NCBI GenBank assembly: GCA_031555735.1
Contig: JAVBUE010000009.1
Coordinates: forward strand, 1-64,000
Reading direction: 5' to 3'
Source: JAJDIA01 sp031555735
Lineage (GTDB): Bacteria; Bacteroidota; Bacteroidia; Bacteroidales; Tannerellaceae
Length of the DNA: 64,000 nucleotides
Shown: one piece after another, positions 35,590 to 43,147 of the stretch
How positions within the stretch are numbered: the first letter of the stretch is position 1
Layout: every line of letters starts with the position of its first letter
The notes under the pieces: generated by a model
Told to the model about the DNA's origin: nothing
The model's input: the letters and a program-made list of their open reading frames with translations, nothing else
Database searches by the model: none
Translations under genes and position numbers: made by a program

Positions 35590-35620
35590 CAAATATAAGG
35601 ATTGTCTGACAAAATGCAAA
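35590..35620 (-). promoter_or_regulatory. trp operon promoter
   Basis: On the minus strand TTTG (35620-35617), a 19-base spacer and TATATTTG (35597-35590): a near-ideal Bacteroidetes promoter. Predicted start near 35584. It begins only 18 bases after the stop of the solute-binding protein gene. Confidence 0.85.
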
Positions 35621-35637
35621 TAAAAAAGCAAACTATT

Positions 35638-36447
35638 TTAATAATATTTTTTGTAGATCTGATCGAACAATCCTTTCTCACGTATCTGCCGGAGCCAGGA
35701 ATTCAGGCTGTCGAGCAGGATGGGAGCGTCTTTCCGCACCGCCCACGACTCCAGTTGGGTGAAGCTGATATCGGTCGATATATCGATCTCCGGATATTTC
35801 TTTTGCAGGCCGGAAGCGATCAGTTGGTCGCATACCGCATAATCGATATCGCCTTTGGCTACCATGATGATCAACTGTTCGGCGGCGTAAAGCGAATCTT
35901 CTTTCACGTGGATGGTGTCTCCGATCTCCCGAGCCAGGTTTTGCAGGCGGAGCAGGGCGGGAGAGTCTTTGGGGATATAAAGCGTTTTGTCCGCCAGGTC
36001 GAGCTGGTTGCGGATGGGTTGACTGCCTTCGTTGGATTGGGCGGTACGTTGGATCAGCACCTGTTTGTTCAGTATCACCGGTTCGGTAAAGAGGTAGTTC
36101 TCTTTTCCCTGGCTGGTGACGGGGATGTTGCGGGCAACCACGTCGCAAGCCTGGCTGTTCAGTGCCTCGAAGCTTTTCGGCAGGCTCATCTCCAGTCCGA
36201 TCTCTACCTCCAGTCCGGATAACCCGGCTATTGCCTGTGCCAGCTCGTATTGGAAACCGGCGATGGTATCACCGGTCACATAGTATCCCGAGGGGTTATA
36301 GTCCGTGATCAACCGCAAGACACCTTCCGTGGCTATGGCCGGATAATCCCGGACGGCAGGCTTCCGCATACTCCACAACATCGACATGGTTAGCAGCGCG
36401 ACCGCCAGTAAAACACAATAAAGCACAAGCAGCTTTTTAGATCTCAT
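35638..36447 (-). CDS. Solute-binding family 3 (MltF-like N-terminal) protein
   Basis: 269-residue periplasmic or membrane-anchored protein. An uncleaved-looking hydrophobic N-terminus (KKLLVLYCVLLAVALL) precedes a type II periplasmic binding fold: GVLRLITDYNPSGYYV, GFQYELAQAIA, CDVVARNIPVTSQGKENYLFTEP and GDIDYAVCDQLIA. This resembles amino-acid-binding proteins and the regulatory half of MltF, but no lytic transglycosylase domain and no ABC permease or ATPase follows. It starts 23 bases after the porin gene ends, so the two are likely co-transcribed. Ligand unknown. Confidence 0.82.
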   Translation of the reverse strand: MRSKKLLVLYCVLLAVALLTMSMLWSMRKPAVRDYPAIATEGVLRLITDYNPSGYYVTGDTIAGFQYELAQAIAGLSGLEVEIGLEMSLPKSFEALNSQACDVVARNIPVTSQGKENYLFTEPVILNKQVLIQRTAQSNEGSQPIRNQLDLADKTLYIPKDSPALLRLQNLAREIGDTIHVKEDSLYAAEQLIIMVAKGDIDYAVCDQLIASGLQKKYPEIDISTDISFTQLESWAVRKDAPILLDSLNSWLRQIREKGLFDQIYKKYY

Positions 36448-36470
36448 AAGAGGTAGAATCGTTGATGCTG

Positions 36471-38591
36471 TCAGTTATTGAACGTAACGGCAATACCTGC
36501 TTTGATCACCATCGGATCCAGCGGGTAATGGGGCAGGGAGAAGTAGTTCGGAGCGACGAACAGGGAACCGATATTATAGGCCGTCACAAAGAAACGGGCC
36601 TGTTTCAGGTGCAGGTTGGCATATGCGTTGATCAGTGGGAAGTTGCCCACTTTCACCCCCTTGCTCTGATCCTGTACCTGGAATTGCAGGGTGGCGGGTT
36701 CGTAGTAAGGCGCGTAATACTCCGTGAAATAATGGACGTCGGCACCCAGTTGGAGGCTGAGTACTTTCGCCAGTTTCACGTCGAAATAGATATTGCTGTA
36801 TGCCGTAATCTCAGGCAGGGGAAGCACGCTCTTCTTACCGCTCAACTGGTACGCCACTTCATTTTCCCAGCCGAACGCCCGGTAACGGAAATCCTGTTTG
36901 AACCGGACGGTGATAACTTGTATATTGTCGCCATCCTGTTCCGGCAGACCGGCCGTGTTGAAATACACATAATTCTGGATATTGCTGACTCCCGCAGTGA
37001 TACGGGTGCGGGTAGATGCCAGGTCGATCGTCCCTCCGGCATAGATACGCCGTTCTTTCTCGAAATTACCGTTGTTCCATTCATAATAACGGGAACTGTT
37101 ATGGCGCATATAAAAGGATGGGGTTACATTATAGATGTACCCTTCTGCCTGGATGGTCGCGTCTTTCTTAAACAGTTTGAACCGTGTCTGCAAATCACCG
37201 GAGAGGCGGAACTCGCCGATATCATCTCCCACAATCGCAAACTCGCCCTGTGCGTTATAGGTAAGGATACTGCCCTGTCGTTTGGACAGGCTGCCGCCCA
37301 GGTAGGTCGTAAATTCATCCTGCTGTTGCATGGCGAAATAATCCGGCTGGATGGGCATCGGATCGTCTGCGGTAGGGACAGGCACCTTGTCGTAAGGCCC
37401 GTAGGTTCCTAACGTCTCTTTAAAATAGACGGGCAGGGTAAACTGCCGTTTATCAAAGCGGACAAACGCCGACAGTCCGAATTTCGCCCACTTCCGGAAC
37501 CCTTCACGCATGGAAAGAGCGATGGTATTGGACAGCATCCAGTATTCCGACCGGTCGTCCAACGGAATACTATCCGGACGGTAGCGGGTGGCGTAGCAGG
37601 TATCAATAACAGCTGTATTTGCCTCGTCGGCATAGGCATGCCTGCGGTTGTCTTCATAATTCAGCGTATGGATGATGCTGGATACGGGAACGAATTCCTT
37701 TTTTTCATTACCTTCCGCGTCTGTCTCTTCCAGGGTACGGTGGAATCCCAGGTTGTACCGGTGGGTGAGGAAATAGGTCTTTCCCCGTACGCGGTTGAAG
37801 AAGTCGGTGTATCGTACCGGGTACGACCGTGAATCGGCCGGACGTTTACCGGAGGTAAATTCCGGATCGTCGGGATGGGTGATATAACGGTCGTTCGTCA
37901 GTCCCCCGTTCTCATGATAGATGAAGTTATAGTTGCTGATATACGCCCTCAACTCGTAATGGTCGGAGAGGTAATTGCCGAAGAGGCGGTAGGAGTACAG
38001 CTTGTTCCCGTTTGAATTATAAAAGCCGCGCGAATAGATATAATCGGCTTCACCGCCGATGTTCACCTTCTTGCCGAAGTTGGTGGTCAGCACTCCCTTA
38101 ATACGGTCTGTTTTGTTCTGACTGGCGAAGTCGGTATTATACATGATATTCGTATAGGGGATCTTGGTGTCGTAAAAGTTGGCGTTGGCGGGGGTGGTGA
38201 TCCAGTAGTCGAACGCATCGACAAACATGAAGTCGCGGGCTTCCTTCCGTTCGCTGAACATACGTGTCTGTGCGGCCGAACCCTGGTTGGCAAGGTATCC
38301 CACAGCCAACGAACGGCCTTCCACCAACGTGCTGTTGGCGAAGTTCAGTCGGCTGGAATCAAGGGGAATCGGATAGGAATCGCCGATGTGGGGGGTCAGG
38401 TGGAACACCTTGACATGGCGCGCCGCCATACCTGCCGTATCCGCTTTCTGGATACTGTCTTTCTGGGCTGCCGACAGGTTGGATAAAGAAAAGCCGCCGC
38501 TTTGTCCCTGCCTTCCGCCGCTCCTGTCCTGTGCCATCGATCCAGTCGCCGTTCCGACAAGCAGCATCATGATATATAAGCAATGCTTCAT
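36471..38591 (-). CDS. Putative porin (Porin_10 family) outer-membrane protein
   Basis: 706-residue outer-membrane barrel. Signal peptide MKHCLYIMMLLVGTATGSMAQ is followed by a Gly/Ser/Gln-rich stretch, the family region VKVFHLTPHIGDSYPIPLDSSRLNF-like (read in shorter parts: FHLTPHIGDSYPIPLD), many alternating amphipathic strands, and a C-terminus ending AVTFNN. It probably forms a channel of unknown specificity. ATG 38591 is preferred over 38600. The predicted transcript start falls almost on the ATG (see promoter), so the mRNA may be leaderless. Confidence 0.88.
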   Translation of the reverse strand: MKHCLYIMMLLVGTATGSMAQDRSGGRQGQSGGFSLSNLSAAQKDSIQKADTAGMAARHVKVFHLTPHIGDSYPIPLDSSRLNFANSTLVEGRSLAVGYLANQGSAAQTRMFSERKEARDFMFVDAFDYWITTPANANFYDTKIPYTNIMYNTDFASQNKTDRIKGVLTTNFGKKVNIGGEADYIYSRGFYNSNGNKLYSYRLFGNYLSDHYELRAYISNYNFIYHENGGLTNDRYITHPDDPEFTSGKRPADSRSYPVRYTDFFNRVRGKTYFLTHRYNLGFHRTLEETDAEGNEKKEFVPVSSIIHTLNYEDNRRHAYADEANTAVIDTCYATRYRPDSIPLDDRSEYWMLSNTIALSMREGFRKWAKFGLSAFVRFDKRQFTLPVYFKETLGTYGPYDKVPVPTADDPMPIQPDYFAMQQQDEFTTYLGGSLSKRQGSILTYNAQGEFAIVGDDIGEFRLSGDLQTRFKLFKKDATIQAEGYIYNVTPSFYMRHNSSRYYEWNNGNFEKERRIYAGGTIDLASTRTRITAGVSNIQNYVYFNTAGLPEQDGDNIQVITVRFKQDFRYRAFGWENEVAYQLSGKKSVLPLPEITAYSNIYFDVKLAKVLSLQLGADVHYFTEYYAPYYEPATLQFQVQDQSKGVKVGNFPLINAYANLHLKQARFFVTAYNIGSLFVAPNYFSLPHYPLDPMVIKAGIAVTFNN

Positions 38592-38597
38592 GGGATG

Positions 38598-38629
38598 CAA
38601 AGATATAAGAAAAGGGCATTTCTGCGAAA
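38598..38629 (-). promoter_or_regulatory. Porin gene promoter, overlapping the upstream terminator
   Basis: On the minus strand TTTC (38629-38626), a 20-base spacer and TATCTTTG (38605-38598). The -7 box ends seven bases before ATG 38591. The -33 region lies inside the hairpin of the kor operon terminator. Confidence 0.55.
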
Positions 38630-38642
38630 GAAACGCCCTTTT
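38610..38642 (-). terminator. Terminator of the 2-oxoacid oxidoreductase operon
   Basis: 13-bp stem (on the minus strand AAAAGGGCGTTTC with GAAATGCCCTTTT, one G-U) and a 7-base loop, 19 bases after the korC stop codon. Confidence 0.8.
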
Positions 38643-38661
38643 CTTTATCGTTTTTAGTTGT

Positions 38662-39204
38662 TTATAGCGGCTGTATGATCTCCATTCCTTTACGGATGGC
38701 CGCTTCGTTCATGGGGATCAGTTTGTGATGCCGTTCGGGCAGGGATTTCTTCAATCCCAGCAACACATTCTCCAGTTTTACCATGGGAGATACCTGTAGT
38801 AACCCACCGAGGATAAGCATGTTGAAGGCTTTCTCGTTTTTCATCTCCGTACAGGCGTCCATGGCATCCACGCGGAACACCCGGATATCCGTCCGTTCCA
38901 CCGGTTTGTGGATACCATAACCGTCGAAGATCAGGATCCCGCCTTTCTTTACCTTGCCCTGGAACTTATCCATCGACGGCTGGTTCAGCACGATGGCGAT
39001 ATCGTATTCATTCAGGATGGGCGAGCTGATGGGGTTATCGCTCAGGATCACGGTCACGTTGGCCGTCCCGCCCCGTTGCTCCGGTCCGTACGACGGCATC
39101 CAGCTCACTTCTTTCCCTTCCATCAATCCCGAATAGGCCAGGATCTTACCCATCGACAATACTCCCTGACCGCCGAATCCGGCTATAATGATCTCCTGTT
39201 TCAT
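38662..39204 (-). CDS. korC: 2-oxoacid:ferredoxin oxidoreductase gamma subunit
   Basis: 180-residue gamma chain (POR family): MKQEIIIAGFGGQGVLSMGK at the start, WMPSYGPEQRGGTANVTVILSD in the middle. It completes the KorABCD/VorABCD-type enzyme that converts a 2-oxoacid and CoA to acyl-CoA, CO2 and reduced ferredoxin. ATG overlaps the korB stop (39201-39204). Whether 2-oxoglutarate or branched 2-oxoacids are preferred cannot be told from the sequence, so the kor name is by convention. Confidence 0.92.
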   Translation of the reverse strand: MKQEIIIAGFGGQGVLSMGKILAYSGLMEGKEVSWMPSYGPEQRGGTANVTVILSDNPISSPILNEYDIAIVLNQPSMDKFQGKVKKGGILIFDGYGIHKPVERTDIRVFRVDAMDACTEMKNEKAFNMLILGGLLQVSPMVKLENVLLGLKKSLPERHHKLIPMNEAAIRKGMEIIQPL

Positions 39205-39977
39205 ACTGTTTCTGTTTCAATGTTTTTCAAATCACCCAGCGGATAGAAGGGGAACATATGTTCAACCATCCACTGATTGGCTTTTTCCGGCGTGGTTTTC
39301 CATCCTGATGAGCAGGTGGATACAAATTCCACTACGGAGGTGCCTTTACCTGCCATCGAATTTTCGAAAGCTTTACGAAGTGTTTTCTTTGCTTTGCGTA
39401 CGGCGGCTGCGGTATGTACGCTCTGGCGGGTAACTAAGCAGGTACCTTCCAACTTGGCGAGCAACTCACCGATCTTTAGCGGGTGTCCGTTCAGGGCAAT
39501 GCTGCGTCCGTACGGAGTAGTGGAGGTGGGCATGCCTTCCAGCGTGGTTGGCGCCATCTGTCCGCCGGTCATACCGTAGATGGCATTGTTGACGAATACG
39601 ATGACAATGTTCTCGCCCCGGTTCGCCGCATGGATCGTTTCAGCCGTTCCGATAGCCGCCAGGTCGCCGTCGCCCTGATAGGTAAAGACCATCCGGTCGG
39701 GGTTCAGCCGCTTGGCAGCCGTGGCAACGGCAGGCGCACGTCCGTGGGCTGCTTCGATCCAGTCGATATCAATATAGTTGTAGGCGAAAACCGCGCAACC
39801 CACGGGGGATATGCCGATCGTTTTCCCTTCCATACCCATTTCTTCCACCACTTCGGCGATCAGCTTGTGGATCACACCGTGGCTACATCCCGGGCAGTAG
39901 TGCATCGGGGTGTTGTTCATCAACCGTGGCTTGTCATATACCCGGTTTTCCGGTTTTACTATGTCGATCAGTTCCAT
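39201..39977 (-). CDS. korB: 2-oxoacid:ferredoxin oxidoreductase beta subunit (TPP-binding)
   Basis: 258-residue TPP-binding chain. YCPGCSHGVIHKL is the conserved N-terminal motif. The TPP/Mg motif runs from GDGDLAAIGTAE to VNNAIYGMTGGQ. CSSGWKTTPEKANQWM near the end is typical. It lies 43 bases after the small membrane protein gene and overlaps korC by four bases. Confidence 0.94.
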   Translation of the reverse strand: MELIDIVKPENRVYDKPRLMNNTPMHYCPGCSHGVIHKLIAEVVEEMGMEGKTIGISPVGCAVFAYNYIDIDWIEAAHGRAPAVATAAKRLNPDRMVFTYQGDGDLAAIGTAETIHAANRGENIVIVFVNNAIYGMTGGQMAPTTLEGMPTSTTPYGRSIALNGHPLKIGELLAKLEGTCLVTRQSVHTAAAVRKAKKTLRKAFENSMAGKGTSVVEFVSTCSSGWKTTPEKANQWMVEHMFPFYPLGDLKNIETETV

Positions 39978-40020
39978 ATTATTTATTAGTTGATCCGTTA
40001 TTAAGTGTCCCTGTCCCTGT

Positions 40021-40188
40021 TTAGAAGAAACGGAGGACGTATTGCACTACACGCAGCAAGACGGCAATACCACCCAGGCTGAAGAAGACCGCCCGATCGG
40101 ATACTGCGAAATAGCATACAACGGCTCCAATCGCCAGCGCCATAAACAACAAGGTGAGTATTTCGTCTAATTTGCTTCCGCGTTTCAT
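40021..40188 (-). CDS. Small membrane protein inside the kor operon (55 residues)
   Basis: A 56-codon frame from ATG 40188 to TAA 40021 starts MKRGSKLDEILTLLFMALAI and ends LLRVVQYVLRFF. It has two hydrophobic segments (about residues 12-28 and 32-49) with a short charged turn, and a basic N-terminus. It fills the gap between korA (20 bases away) and korB (43 bases) on the same strand, so it is almost certainly co-transcribed. Family unknown to me. It could anchor the complex at the membrane, but nothing in the sequence proves this. Confidence 0.75.
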   Translation of the reverse strand: MKRGSKLDEILTLLFMALAIGAVVCYFAVSDRAVFFSLGGIAVLLRVVQYVLRFF

Positions 40189-40208
40189 GTTCCTTGAATG
40201 ATGAATGA

Positions 40209-41294
40209 TTAACGATTAATAATTAATTGCTTCAGGGCGACGAGGATTTCATCCGGGGTGAAGACGATACCGCCCAGGCGGCCGAAATGTTCTACCCGTA
40301 CCCTGCCGTTCACCGCCAGACGGACATCTTCCACCATCTGGCCGGCATTCAGTTCAACCGACAGCATGCCTTTTACCTTGTCGGCATACTGGCTCAATAT
40401 CTTCGAGGGGAACGGCCACAGGGTGATCGGCCGCAACAGGCCGAGTTTGATACCCTCTTCACGGGCCAGCTCCACCACTTTCTGGCAGATACGCGCCGAT
40501 GAGCCAAAGGCTACCAGCAGGTATTCGGCGTCTGCGCAGAGGAACTCTTCGTAGCGTACTTCCTTTTCTTCGATCTCCCGGTATTTGCGTTGGAAGCGGA
40601 GGTTGTTCTCTTCCATGATCGCCGGATCAAGTTCGAGGGAGGTGACGACGTTCCGTGAGCGGTCGCCTTCTTTTCCCCGGGCTGCCCAGGGGGAATCTTT
40701 CCGGATCTCTTCTTCCGTTTTCCGGGGATGATAGGGAGGGAGCACCACCTTTTCCATCATCTGCCCGATAATCCCGTCGGCGAGGATCATGGAAGGGTTG
40801 GAGTATTTGAACGCAAGATCAAAACCCAAGCCTACGAAGTCCGACATTTCCTGGACGGACGATGGTGCGAGGGTGATCAGGCGGTAGTCGCCGTGTCCGC
40901 CGCCTTTGACCGTCTGGAAGTAGTCGGCCTGGCTGGGCTGGATCGTCCCCAGGCCGGGGCCGCCACGCATGATGTTTACGATCAGGCAGGGCAGGTCGGC
41001 GCCCGCGATATACGATATGCCTTCCAGCTTCAGGCTGATACCCGGACTGGACGACGATGTCATTACTTTCTTTCCCGTTCCGGCGCCGCCATACACCATA
41101 TTGATGGCAGCCACTTCGCTTTCCGCCTGCAATACCACCATACCGGTTGTTTCCCACGGCATCTCGGCCATCAGTGTTTCCAGTATTTCGGATTGCGGCG
41201 TGATCGGGTAACCGAAATAGCCATCCGCACCGTAACGGATAGCCGCGTGGGCAATGGCTTCGTTTCCTTTTAACAGTTTTACTTCTTCACTCAT
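40209..41294 (-). CDS. korA: 2-oxoacid:ferredoxin oxidoreductase alpha subunit (KorA/VorB type)
   Basis: 361-residue alpha chain. The pyrimidine-binding N-terminal domain reads LLKGNEAIAHAAIRYGADG, YPITPQSEI and LQAESEVAAINMVYGGAGTG. SSSSPGISLKLEGISY and IMRGGPGLGTIQPSQADY follow. A C-terminal transketolase-like domain ends before the stop. In many Bacteroidetes genomes this chain is labelled VorB (3-methyl-2-oxobutanoate). It follows the ferredoxin-like gene by five bases. Confidence 0.94.
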   Translation of the reverse strand: MSEEVKLLKGNEAIAHAAIRYGADGYFGYPITPQSEILETLMAEMPWETTGMVVLQAESEVAAINMVYGGAGTGKKVMTSSSSPGISLKLEGISYIAGADLPCLIVNIMRGGPGLGTIQPSQADYFQTVKGGGHGDYRLITLAPSSVQEMSDFVGLGFDLAFKYSNPSMILADGIIGQMMEKVVLPPYHPRKTEEEIRKDSPWAARGKEGDRSRNVVTSLELDPAIMEENNLRFQRKYREIEEKEVRYEEFLCADAEYLLVAFGSSARICQKVVELAREEGIKLGLLRPITLWPFPSKILSQYADKVKGMLSVELNAGQMVEDVRLAVNGRVRVEHFGRLGGIVFTPDEILVALKQLIINR

Positions 41295-41299
41295 ACTGT

Positions 41300-41527
41300 T
41301 TAGATTTTAACTTTGTAGATGGTCAGGCAGCCGTCGGGACATACCAGTCCGCAACTGGCGCAACCGATACAGGCATCGGGGTTCTTCATATATACGTAAT
41401 GATACCCTCTGTTGTTGACTTCACGCGGATGCAACTCCAATACATCCGAAGGACAGGACACAACACACAGGTTGCACCCTTTGCAGCGTTCCGTGTTTAC
41501 CACAACCGCTCCTTTTATTTTCGCCAT
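41300..41527 (-). CDS. korD: 4Fe-4S ferredoxin-like delta subunit
   Basis: 75-residue protein with two cysteine clusters: CKGCNLCVVSCPSDVL and CIGCASCGLVCPDGCL, each binding a [4Fe-4S] centre. It is the electron-transfer subunit of the four-part oxidoreductase and the first gene of korD-A-x-B-C. The start at ATG 41527 (MAKIKGAVVV) is preferred; the 26 extra residues of the longer frame lie at or upstream of the promoter -7 box. Confidence 0.93.
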   Translation of the reverse strand: MAKIKGAVVVNTERCKGCNLCVVSCPSDVLELHPREVNNRGYHYVYMKNPDACIGCASCGLVCPDGCLTIYKVKI

Positions 41528-41579
41528 AATTGTTTGTTTTATAAGATACTTGGTTCGAGTAACAGGCTCTTGCCACGCA

Positions 41580-41587
41580 CAAAGATA
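41580..41587 (-). promoter_or_regulatory. -7 box of the korDA-x-BC operon
   Basis: TATCTTTG on the minus strand, 53 bases before ATG 41527. No good -33 element. Confidence 0.5.
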
Positions 41588-41725
41588 ATCATATTTGCTG
41601 CACACTGGTCTATTTTTACGATATTTAGTGTTGTTATATTGAATAAGTGGTTAAAAACTGACATTATGTCAAACCGGATAATAAAATAAACGGGAGACAA
41701 CACCTGATCTGTAAAGGAGATTTGC

Positions 41726-41733
41726 TACCTTTG
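41726..41733 (+). promoter_or_regulatory. -7 box of the alpha/beta hydrolase gene
   Basis: TACCTTTG, 27 bases before ATG 41760. No good -33 element. Confidence 0.5.
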
Positions 41734-41759
41734 ATACCTTAAACCATCAAGATCACCAT

Positions 41760-42719
41760 ATGAAACGATTCGCCTCCTTTTTCACCTTGTTGATACTCCC
41801 CGCTTTCCTCTCCGCCCAATTGGTGGTGAACGAAGAAGCCGTCACGTTGCACACCCCTACGGGCGATATCTACGGTACGCTGAAAGTACCGGCAACCGCT
41901 ACACCCGTACCGGTGGTATTGCTGATCGGCGGTTCGGGACCGACCGACCGCAACGGTAACCAGCCGGGCATGCAAAGCAATGCCTTGTTGTATATCGCCG
42001 ACGGCCTGTACAAGCAACAGATCGCTTCGCTCTGTTTCGACAAACGGGGTATTGCGGCCAGCAAGGCGGCGATGAAACGAGAGGAGGATATCCGTTTCGA
42101 ACATTATATAGATGATGTGAAAGCGTGGGTCAACCTCCTGGCTGCTGATAAACGGTTTTCGTCCGTGATCGTGGCCGGTCACAGCGAAGGTGCGCAGATA
42201 GGGATGATCGCATCTGTCGGGAATCCGAAGGTGACCCGGTATATTTCCCTGGCCGGACCGGGACGAAAGGGTGGCGATATATTGAAGGAACAGTTAGACA
42301 AGCAACTGGCTGCACAGATGCCGGCATTGAAAGAGCAGGCGTTCGCCTGTATCGACCAACTGGAAAAGGGGGAGACCTGCACGAATGTGCCACCCCTGCT
42401 ACAGTCGTTGTTCCGTCCCGCCATACAACCCTACCTGATATCCTGGCTCAAGTACGACCCGCAGCTGGTAATGGCTAAAGTAACCATTCCCGCCCTGATC
42501 CTCCAGGGAAGTACGGATATCCAGGTGACCGAGGTCGATGCCAATCTCCTGGCGAAAGCCAACCCGAAAGCAACGAAGGTAATCCTGCCCAACATCAACC
42601 ATGTGTTGAAAGACTGCGCCTCCACCGATCAGCAAACCCAACTCGCCACCTACACCAATCCATCCCTGCCCATCAACCCCTCCGTCGTAAAAACCATCAG
42701 CGATTTTATCCGGAAATAA
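41760..42719 (+). CDS. Secreted alpha/beta hydrolase
   Basis: 319 residues with signal peptide MKRFASFFTLLILPAFLSAQ. Alpha/beta-hydrolase features: oxyanion region LLIGGSGPTDRNGNQ, nucleophile elbow VAGHSEGAQIG (GxSxG), catalytic Asp likely in GSTDIQVTEVDA, and His in NINHVLKD. Probably a periplasmic serine esterase or peptidase-like enzyme; substrate unknown. Single gene. Confidence 0.92.
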   Translation: MKRFASFFTLLILPAFLSAQLVVNEEAVTLHTPTGDIYGTLKVPATATPVPVVLLIGGSGPTDRNGNQPGMQSNALLYIADGLYKQQIASLCFDKRGIAASKAAMKREEDIRFEHYIDDVKAWVNLLAADKRFSSVIVAGHSEGAQIGMIASVGNPKVTRYISLAGPGRKGGDILKEQLDKQLAAQMPALKEQAFACIDQLEKGETCTNVPPLLQSLFRPAIQPYLISWLKYDPQLVMAKVTIPALILQGSTDIQVTEVDANLLAKANPKATKVILPNINHVLKDCASTDQQTQLATYTNPSLPINPSVVKTISDFIRK

Positions 42720-42848
42720 TCCATGGATTGTCTTGTTAATTCACACTCGTTGATCTGTCGTTTTCGTAATTGTCTGTATTTTTGAGAGTAATACGCAAGT
42801 CGAAAACTGATTTCCGGAATGACAATCATCAATGTAGAAGTTTCAAAA

Positions 42849-42936
42849 CATCTACCTATGATTGTTGCGTCATTCACCTATGATTGTTCAAACATCTACC
42901 TATGGTTGTTCAAACATCTACCTATGGTTGTTTTGT
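42849..42936 (+). repeat. Four 22-bp direct repeats (array C)
   Basis: Units start at 42849, 42871, 42893 and 42915, consensus CATCTACCTATGGTTGTTCA plus two bases. A degenerate copy precedes them at 42827. Each unit contains short dyads (ACC-TAT-GGT; TGTT-CA-AACA across the junction). The sequence is unrelated to arrays A and B, but the 22-bp period is the same. It lies in the 428-base gap 42720-43147 between the hydrolase and the GH30-like gene, about 100 bases upstream of the latter's -7 box. I see no gene in this gap. Confidence 0.88.
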
Positions 42937-43037
42937 CCATCATGACACAGATAAAACAGATTAGGCAGACGACCATGGATGATCCATTTACATATGGAAG
43001 AAAAGTAAAAAGGCATGAGAGTATCATGATATTATGG

Positions 43038-43045
43038 TATCTTTG
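43038..43045 (+). promoter_or_regulatory. -7 box of the GH30-like gene
   Basis: TATCTTTG, about 110 bases before the signal-peptide ATG at 43148. It excludes the upstream in-frame start at 43034. No clear -33 element. Confidence 0.45.
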
Positions 43046-43147
43046 CCCCCTGAAACGGGTTACGAATGTATAGCGATGCGAATAGGAAGAAGAACCACTA
43101 TCGGCGTCCGCCTGATCAGCCAATCAAATGAAGCATATAAAATACGT

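Noticed and set aside
35378..35590. T-box riboswitch upstream of trpB
   Set aside because: No T-box core sequence or long leader; the leader peptide with two Trp codons explains the region better.
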